From the NCBI RefSeq assembly GCF_030052815.1, contig NC_079496.1, forward strand, positions 74,699,652 to 74,763,651: DNA of 64,000 bases, written 5' to 3'. Numbering within the stretch: position 1 is the first letter of the stretch; each line of letters starts with the position of its first letter. This DNA comes from Hevea brasiliensis. Lineage: Eukaryota > Streptophyta > Magnoliopsida > Malpighiales > Euphorbiaceae. Below are positions 56,531 through 64,000 of the stretch, piece after piece. The translations under genes were made by a program, and so were the position numbers. Below the pieces are notes generated by a model that was given only the letters and a program-made list of their open reading frames with translations, ran no database searches and was not told the DNA's origin.

Positions 56531-57618
56531 CATCCGGGGCATCTTGCTCCTCCTGAGCTCTGATGGCATAGGCCCTGGCAGGTACTCTAGTATCTAGCCT
56601 CTCAGCTGACTCGGATGCAGGCCTCAGTGATGGACCAGCTGCCTCAGATTTACCGGGCTTCCTACCCCTTTGTGGTGCAGGAGCAAGTCTGTCAGCTTGT
56701 GTTGGAGCAACTGTAGCAGTCCTCTTCGGACAATTCTTGATTTGATGTTATGTCGATCCACACCGTAAATATGCACTAGTCACTCACTAACAATCCCCCT
56801 TATGCCACTTCTGACAGTACTGACAGGCAGAAGATGCTGGGGCTGGTCCCCTAAACACCGTCCCTGGAGAGCTGCCCATTGATGGTGTGGACTTGCCTCT
56901 CCTAGGTGTGAACTGTGGTCTGGGCCCTTGTGACTGACCCTGACCCTGTGGTGGTCCTGAACTCAGAGCAGGAGGACCCTTACTCTTCTTACTGGGAGCA
57001 GAAAATATACTGGACTGACTCGGACCCCTCTTCTGCTGTCTTTCCCTTTTATTTTGTTCATTTATTCAGATCCTTTCCACTTTTAATGCAACAACAACTA
57101 GTTTAGCAAAATCTGTAATCTCTAATGCCATGATCATGACTTTGATATTATCATTAAGTCCTTCTTCAAACCTTCTGTACCTCTCTGCCTCCGTAGGGAC
57201 TATCTCCCTCCCATATCAACTCAGTCTGACAAACTCACGCTCATACTCAATCACTAACAACTGTCTCTATCTCAGACTGATAAATTCCCTTCTTCGCTCT
57301 TCTAAATACGCTTTGCTAATATATTTCTTCCTGAACTCTGTGAGGAAGAATTCCCAGGTGATCCATTCTGGTGGCACCTCACTGGTTACTGTGTCCCACC
57401 ACTGATATGCATCATCCTGAAGTAGGGACACAGCACCCACCAAGTTCTACTCGGGGGTGTAGTTTAGCTATTTCAGCACTCTGATGGTTCTATCCAACCA
57501 GTTTTCTGCTGTCATGGGATCATCCTCCCTTTTCCCAAAGAAGTCCACAGCCCCATGCTTTCGTAGTTTCTCCAGATGAGATTTCTGTGGTACTGGTGGA
57601 GGTTATGGCTGTGGTTGT
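56531..57618 (-). pseudogene. gag: T5 gag, truncated at its start and decayed
   Basis: Colinear with T4 gag from KLRKHGAV to the zinc region, with several stops. CQYCQKWHKGDC is followed by TAG, at the same codon as in T4, and by TGA. The zinc knuckle has lost its first Cys (TAT for TGT). The N-terminal part and the primer site are missing: gag sequence at 57618 touches the LTR end directly, where T4 has about 270 bp more. Confidence 0.8.
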
Positions 57619-60600
57619 TGTGACACCCCTTACCCGACTACAGTGTAGCCGAGCAAGTTATGCCACTCAGTGTGCCGGAGCACTCTATTTTATCTGATTT
57701 CATTACAGTCCTTGATTTATTTATTCAAAAACTTTATTGAAGATTTAGGCTATTTTTACTTTTATCAAAATCTAACTAAGTTGGAAATTTCAAAAATTTT
57801 AACGATAATCCGACAATGTGTCGGCTGTAATTTGGACTAACAGTTCTTCTGAACCTGCCAAAGACAATTTCAATATATACTCAATTTCTCAAACTTAATA
57901 GTCTCAAAAATTTTCAAACATAATGTATCTCAATGCAGTATCCAGATTTCTCAGAAATCTCATTAGATTTTCAATATCTCAATATTCACAAGTATAATCT
58001 CATTATAACTCAAATTCAATTCACATACTAAAATACTTACTTTGAATAGCTTCCATAATTCATAGGTTAATTACATGAGTTTATTTTATACAAGATATAC
58101 AAATAATTTACAATATGCTAGGAATGAACAATATACATAACATGTATAAAATGAGCCCTATCTACATGCATTGCTGAGGAGGTGACAATCTTGAACTCTT
58201 CTGACACTTCTGCAGATCTGGACTCCAAAAATCTCGATCGATAGTCTCTGGTTTTACCTTGATGCACTGCGAGGAAGCAATTCCATCGCGCTAAGCATTT
58301 CGCTTAGTGGTGCAATAATATAACCAGAAATAATATATACAAGTAAAGAAAGAAATAAATGATAATTCAGATACTCAAGAATCAATTTAATTTGGTATGG
58401 TATTTCTAGTATCAACGATCTTATATACTAGTTTGTTCCTCTTTGGAAGTGCTTAGTTTATAACTTTTCAAGAATACTAGCGGTATATAATTTATTCTAT
58501 CCGTATTGTATTTCAAGTCCATGCATTTCGCAATTTATATTTTTGTTATGTTTCTTTTGCTAATATCTTTTTCTTATTCATTCAATACTTAATTTAATTG
58601 TACTGGATTTTCATTATACTTAACTTAACTTAGCTGCCTGAATTGAATAATACTTTAATTGACTGCCCAAGTAACCTATACTAGACGACTGGACTGGATA
58701 ACGGGTCGTTGGCACTGGACATCGTGGTGCCTCGGGCCGTCATACCATGGGACGTAGAACATCTACCATGTATGCAGTCAGTATGGCTAAAATGCCATGA
58801 TATCACATAATCGGGCATAAAAGCCATGAAATCGGGCATAAAAGCTATGAATACGGGCATAAAGCCATGAATACAGGCATAAAGCCTTTCGCAGTACTGC
58901 TAACACAATACCCTATTGGCATGCCAAACTATCCAAACCAATCTTGTTAGGTATACTAAGGCATTTGATATTTTAAAATGTTAATATATTGTGCTTTATG
59001 ACTTCATTTTTTTCATGATAAATTTCAATCATAATTCATACATTCATTTGATCATTTATATGATCACAATTCACATCAATTATTCTTTTATACCATTGTA
59101 CTCAAAATATTTCTCCTCTTTACAATAATGAGAACTAATGTCTCATTCATACATTAATATGGTTTATTTATCCATTCATTATGTTATTCATATTGATCGC
59201 AATTCTAAACAATTGTTCACATGTACCATTGTATTCAAAATATTTTTCCTTTCTCATTTATACATTCAAGAATCTACTTATGTAATTACAAATTTTATAT
59301 TTCAAGTTGAGTTTCTAATATTTTATGAATTCCATTTGTGATGGGCACATAAGCCCTAACTATCTATTCACATCAATTAGGTGACTTATTTTTAATGTTT
59401 CAAGTAATCCATAAACATTTCATGGATTTCAAATTTACGGCCTTAATTCCTTTTTAACAATTTTGACTAGGATGCATAGTCTACATTTGTCATACAATTC
59501 TAAGCATTTAAGCTTAGAATTGGTTCTAGGTTTTCATCTTAATTTACTAATCATTTTGATTACTATTCGCCTTACTAGTCAACCAAAATGTTGACCTTTT
59601 TATACTTAATGAATATATTAATTCTTATTACACCAAGATCCCACATTTTGAGTTTTACATTTGCTAGTATTAATTGCCAATTGCAATTTAAAGTCCCCTA
59701 GATGCATTTCTAATTTCAAATTTTGAATTTCAAGTTTTGGTGTCACTATTCATTTCATTAGTCAACTAAAATGTTGACTTTTGCATAAACAATAGGTACA
59801 TTGGTTTTAATACTCCCAACATACCACATTTTGTATTCAAAACTTGTTGGTTTTGGTCACTTTCTCAAAGCTTAGGTCATTTTGGCAAAATTGCCAATTT
59901 TTGGTTTTAGTGTCACTATTCACCTCATTGGTCAACAAAAATGTTGACTTTTGGATAGAAAATAGGTGTATTGGTCTTAACACCTCAAACATACCACATT
60001 TTGTATTTCAAACTTGTTGGTATTGGTTGCCAATGCCATTTTTAAGCTTAATGCTAATTGAGCAAAATTTTCGATTTTCATGCTTCATCTTTACTGTTCC
60101 ATTTGTTATTTTTACAGTGGGAATTTGAGGAAATGGTAAACATGAAAGTTGTTCCTTATTTTGTCTAGTTGAATTTCCTTTTTTGAATCACTTCATTTGG
60201 AGTTTTGTAGCTCAAGTTATGGCCAAAATAAGTTTCTTGCTCACGTGTCTTGTTCATGCTTGAGATTTTGGAGTCCGCAGATTTTTGGTCCAACTTTGGT
60301 CAGTAATTTGATCAAGTTAAGTTCATAATTGGTCTAACTTTCTTCATATGAAATGTTCTACTATGCCTTAGGTTTTCATCGGTTCAAGAATCGCCTAAAT
60401 CCGAGTTTTCTAGAGAGAGTTATAGCCATCCAAACATTACTGCTCAAATGAAAATCTGCAGAGTTGCAGGTTTGAACAGTAACTGTGACTGCCATTTGGG
60501 TTAGGTTCTGGTCAAAATCATCTCTAAAGATGAAATGACCAAATGCCCTCCGTTTGGCTTAACGAGCCAAAATTGTCTGTACCGATTGAAAAATTTTTCT

Positions 60601-60943
60601 AAGCATTTCCTTGGCATTCTAATGCCATAAGAACCTCAATGACCCTTCTCTGGAGTCCCAAAAATTATTTTATAATCTTTCTCTTAGGTCTAGGGCTCCT
60701 AGTTGCGAGAACCGCAACTTCTCACTAGGTTACCCATTGCTAGGGCACCGGCTCATTTAACTTGGTTGTATTTTATTTCTAAAATTTTTCCTAAATTTTT
60801 CTTAAATTTTTCTTATTAATATTTGAGTTAATTATGGTTTCTCACTTCAGTTTAAATATTTTTCCGGACGTTCTAGCTGTCCGGAATGACACTGGTCACC
60901 GAAACAGTACAATGTACGGAGTTGCTACAAGGAGGGTGTTACA
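57619..60943 (-). mobile_element. T5: family B 5' LTR with an internal deletion
   Basis: 3325 bp, TGTGACACCCC to GGGTGTTACA. Near 60510 the sequence jumps between regions that are about 1.1 kb apart in L3 (about 4340 and 3180), so the middle of the LTR, promoter side included, is lost. To the right lies family A LTR sequence. I take it as the 5' LTR of T5. A separate solo LTR is possible, but no target duplication supports that. Confidence 0.82.
58797..58890 (-). repeat. 20-bp minisatellite in T5 5' LTR
   Basis: Reverse copies of the family B array (core ATGAATACGGGCATAAAGCC). Confidence 0.83.
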
Positions 60944-61104
60944 TTTTTAACACCTGTCAATAGTGCTCACCACTGTAAAAAGAAGTAAGAAAAGTTTTAA
61001 AATCCCTTGTAGTGTATTTAATGGGTTATCAGTAGACGAAGTTGGTAATTCATTAGGTATACTATGGGATCATGTTATGCCTTACGGAGGGGTAGGGTGT
61101 GGCA
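60944..61104 (+). mobile_element. T6: last 161 bp of a family A 5' LTR
   Basis: Matches the end of L6 and L7 (AACACCTGTCAATAGTGCTC and onward) and ends GGTGTGGCA, with one change in the terminal inverted repeat. Its upstream part is separated by T5. Confidence 0.87.
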
Positions 61105-61112
61105 TGTTTTAG

Positions 61113-61124
61113 TGGTATCAGAGC
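61113..61124 (+). promoter_or_regulatory. Primer binding site of T6
   Basis: TGGTATCAGAGC, a full initiator Met-tRNA match, eight bases after the LTR. Confidence 0.92.
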
Positions 61125-61293
61125 AAGGTTTTTAAAATCTGTTTTGACCTGTAATTTGAATATTTTTTCTCCATAGTACAACTGCTCAATGTCATTGTTT
61201 GATACATACAGTACATTACATTATAAATATGCACTAACAGGAGGAAATCTCCTTGTGTTATTGTTCAGGAGGTCTAAGATCCTCAAATCGACT

Positions 61294-62563
61294 ATGGAAG
61301 AAGGGGATCGTTCAGTCGATCAATCAATAGAGGCTGAGGTATAAGGGAAAGGCCCAACACTTCAAAATGGGAGTGGATCAGCTGCACCAATCCCCTCAAT
61401 ACCACAGTTTCCTACTCAATTTGCTCAGCAGATGGGTGCAATGTTCCAACAGATGGCTGGTAATATGCCCACTCAAGCTCCACTGCAGACACCAGTAGTA
61501 CAACCACAGGCTTCAGCTAGGCAATACGATAAGCTGATCAAGTATGAGGCTACTGAGTTCAAGGGGACAGTGGATCCGCTAGACGCAGAACAATGGTTGG
61601 AAACGATGGAAAGAGTTTTTAGGAAGTTGCACTGCACCAATAAGCTGAAGTTTGAATACTCAGTCTCACTTCTATAGGGGGATGCATATGACTGGTAGAA
61701 AACCATTCCCCACAGTTTGGTAGAACAGCCAGTGTTGACATGTGATGACTTTTTCAGAGAGTTTAGACAAAAATATGTCCCAGATGCCTATGTGGACCAG
61801 AAGCTACAGGAGTTCTTAAGCCTGAAGCAAAAGGAACAGAACAGTGGTAAAATATGAGAGGAACTTCTCTCGATTGAGTCATTATGCAGGAAGCCTGCTT
61901 ACCACTCCTAGAGACAGATGTAAATGTTTTAAGACTGGGTTAAGGCCTAGTCTAAGAATGCAAGTTGTGGGGTTTCGACAACAGAATTTCTCAGAGCTAA
62001 TATCGCAAGCCCTGGAACTGGAAAAAATTGAGAATGAAGAAACAGTTAAAAAGGGTACAGAAGAAAAAGAGAAAATTAGAAAGACTACTGATCAAGTTCC
62101 TGATAGTGGGTCAGGAAAGAGGAAGCACTTTGGAGGATCTAGCTCACGCGAATCGGGTAGAGATAGATCTTCTAGACAGAAACCACCTCAATCGGATCAG
62201 CAAACTCAGTAGAAACCCAGAAATGCACTGTCGGATTGACTTTGTGAAACTTGTGGTAAACCACATAGTGGGGTATGCTATAGAGCCATAGGAGCATGTT
62301 TTAATTGTGGAGAGACTAGTCATTTTGCTAGGGATTGTATAAATCCACGCCATTCTGGATCATTTACTACACCAGAGGGATCAACCCAAGTTTCTACCCC
62401 AAAGAGTTCACCATCAGTTAATAGAGGCAGAGGTAGGGGTAGTACACCTAGAAGTCAGAGTACTATGAATCAGCCATAACAAGGTGATGCTTCAGCTAGA
62501 GTATATGCTATACAACAGAGGGAAGAGGCTGAGACTTTTAACATCATTGCTGGTACTCTCTAA
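61294..62563 (+). pseudogene. gag: T6 gag, nearly full length, with stops and one frameshift
   Basis: ATG at 61294 (MEEGDRSVDQSIEAEV) is followed by a TAA, then AQQMGAMFQQMAGNMP, YDKLIKYEATEF, AEQWLETMERVFRKLHC, two TAGs near 61675 and 61698, and RKYVP-type capsid sequence. A one-base shift near 61840 is followed by YERNFSRLSHYA, QALELEKIE, a basic linker, TAG, TGA, CETCGKPHSGVC and the zinc knuckle CFNCGETSHFARDC. The frame runs on with ARVYAIQQREEAE, like the start of pol in T3, to TAA 62561-62563. Capsid is kept, unlike T1 and T2. In its intact form it would have served particle assembly. Confidence 0.85.
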
Positions 62564-62583
62564 ATTAGTAACTAATATATATA

Positions 62584-63439
62584 TGTATTGTTTGACCTAG
62601 GGTCTGCATACTTTTATATTAGTGCCAGTATTGTTTGCCTTCCTGCTGTCCCTCATATAAAAAAAAAATTTGTTAGTCATCTAAAAGTAAGTTATAGTAA
62701 TGGAATTGCTCTAGATGAGGGCAAAGATGTTACAGTTAGTAATTATCAGTGGATATTGTAATCAGAATAAGTTTCGGATATTAGTGAATTCAAAAAAGAT
62801 AAAAGATAGGAAAGTTTGATCTATTGGAATGTATCGTAGTAACTATGCAATGTTCTTAATGTTTGTACTGTAAGCTGCAGATTACAGTACTAACTTGAGA
62901 TTATTGTGTAGAGCTACGTACTACTCGATAGTACACCATGATGAGAATAGTTGCCAATGGCATCAGTTTTGGTATAGTTATGCCAAAACAAATTTTATTG
63001 TTGGAAATGAGTTTGGAAATCCTACTTAGGGATTTAAAACTCAAAAGTTAGAATATCGAAAGGTTATAGTTTAGTACAAAAGAAAGTAAGTTATAGAATA
63101 TTAATAGATAAAAAGAGATTGTGGAAGTAAAAATTTGAACAGTTGATTTAGATATAACAAAAAAATATTACGAATGTGAGTAAGATTGTTGACTAGAATG
63201 GTCAGAGGACCAATGACTAGATAAATAATTCCAACATGACCTCAAGGGTCATTCAGTAAGGAAACATGAACCGAAATATTAGACGGAACAATAGTATGAG
63301 AAGATTGGTGTTATACAAACAAATTAAATGTTCTATTAGATTGTTAAAAGTCTTATACAAATTCAAAGGAAAGAAGATTGTACGATCATATAGAAAGGAG
63401 AAAATAAACGTATGACTATTGTAAGATGGCTATTGGGTA
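62584..63439 (+). other. T6 interior without pol, with a protease trace
   Basis: A degraded protease site is readable at 62590-62660 (FDLGSAYFYISASI, compare [14 protein letters not shown]). Positions 62680-62937 match T2 25845-26101. The rest has no recognised domain and no long frame. Reverse transcriptase, RNase H and integrase are missing. Confidence 0.65.
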
Positions 63440-63478
63440 AAATTTCATGGATGAAATTTATTTTAAGGGGGGGCGAAT
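63440..63478 (+). promoter_or_regulatory. T6 hairpin and polypurine tract
   Basis: AAATTTCAT (63440-63448) and ATGAAATTT (63451-63459) pair perfectly; relative to T1 one G-C pair is A-T. AAGGGGGGG (63465-63473) precedes the LTR. Confidence 0.83.
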
Positions 63479-64000
63479 TGTAAAACCCCTATGTTTGGTA
63501 GTGCGATCTACTGTTCCAGTGACAGTGTCTGTCTGGACAGCTAGGATGCTTGGAATTATAATTAAATGTTAGTGAGGAGACATAAAATAATGAAATACAA
63601 GAAAGGAAAATGCAAGAAAAATAAAGAAAAAATAATAGCAATGAAATGTAACCAAGTTAAACGAGCTAAAAATCGTAGTGATGGGTGACCGCACCGGGAA
63701 ATTGCGGCGTGGGCTATTGACTAGCCTTGGACCACGGGGAACCCTAGAAAATATTTTTGGGACTTAATAAACATCTATTGAAAAATAAATAGTATTAGAA
63801 ATATCAAAGAAAAATTAAATAATTAGTATAAAGAAAAACATAAAATCGAGAAACCGATAAAAACTCAGTGTTACCGAAAAAGCCGAAAAGCAACCCGAAT
63901 AGGGGCATTGTGGTCAATTGACATCCCGAGTTGCCTTTTGACCTAAATTTCCATTAAAAATAAATGATATTACACTTTGAAAATGTCATGAAAAATTAAA
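63479..64000 (+). mobile_element. T6: start of family A 3' LTR (runs off right edge)
   Basis: Starts TGTAAAACCCCTATGTTTGG and follows L5 (10365 onward) closely, the same subtype. Only its first 522 bp are inside the window. Confidence 0.9.

Noticed and set aside
57619..60943. Independent solo LTR inserted into T5 gag
   Set aside because: No 5-bp duplication: left flank GTTGT-like, right flank TTTTT, and the right flank is another element. The 5' LTR of T5 is the simpler reading, though not proven.

Overview
The window is repeat DNA from a plant genome, most likely a eudicot. The protein flavour of the elements faintly suggests Euphorbiaceae, but this is a low-confidence guess. No host gene is recognisable. 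Almost every base belongs to nested Ty3/gypsy LTR retrotransposons of the chromovirus type, with a chromodomain-like end on the integrase and a primer site matching initiator Met-tRNA. The LTRs are very long, about 3.4-4.3 kb. I use three LTR families: A starts TGTAACACCCCTA and ends AGGGTGTGACA; B starts TGTAACACCCTC and ends AAGGGGTGTCACA; C starts TGTAACATCCCC and ends AAGGGGTGTTACA.

Layout. 1-9895: a reverse family A LTR (L1), split by a forward family A solo LTR (L2, site duplication TTCCC), itself split by a family B solo LTR (L3, duplication GAAAA). 9896-10181: a short unassigned stretch with a hairpin. 10182-10364: the 5' tip of a family B LTR (L4). 10365-26528: a forward family A gag-only element (T2). 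Its 5' LTR (L5) is split by solo LTR L6 (13090-17163, duplication CTTCC) and by a family B gag-only element (T1, about 17220-23728). 26529-36765: a reverse, coding but decayed family A element (T3). 36766-47743: a reverse family C element (T4) with the best pol frame of the window and a 778-bp MITE in its integrase. T3 and T4 share one chimeric LTR. 47744-60943: a reverse family B element (T5), split in the reverse transcriptase by family A solo LTR L7 (51323-55348, duplication TCACT). 60944-64000: a forward family A gag-only element (T6), running off the right edge.

T3, T4 and T5 carry the order gag, protease, reverse transcriptase, RNase H, integrase, chromodomain. None is intact. T1, T2 and T6 keep LTRs, primer site and a gag-like frame but lost most of pol, so they would have depended on partners such as T3-T5.

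The most interesting signal is a 74-bp GT-AG intron-like insert at one exact position in the integrase frame. It is present in T5 and T2 and precisely absent from T3 and T4. Other points are conserved splice-donor and acceptor motifs inside the LTRs, a hairpin beside the polypurine tract, a chimeric LTR, and base changes clustered at CTG/CAG sites.
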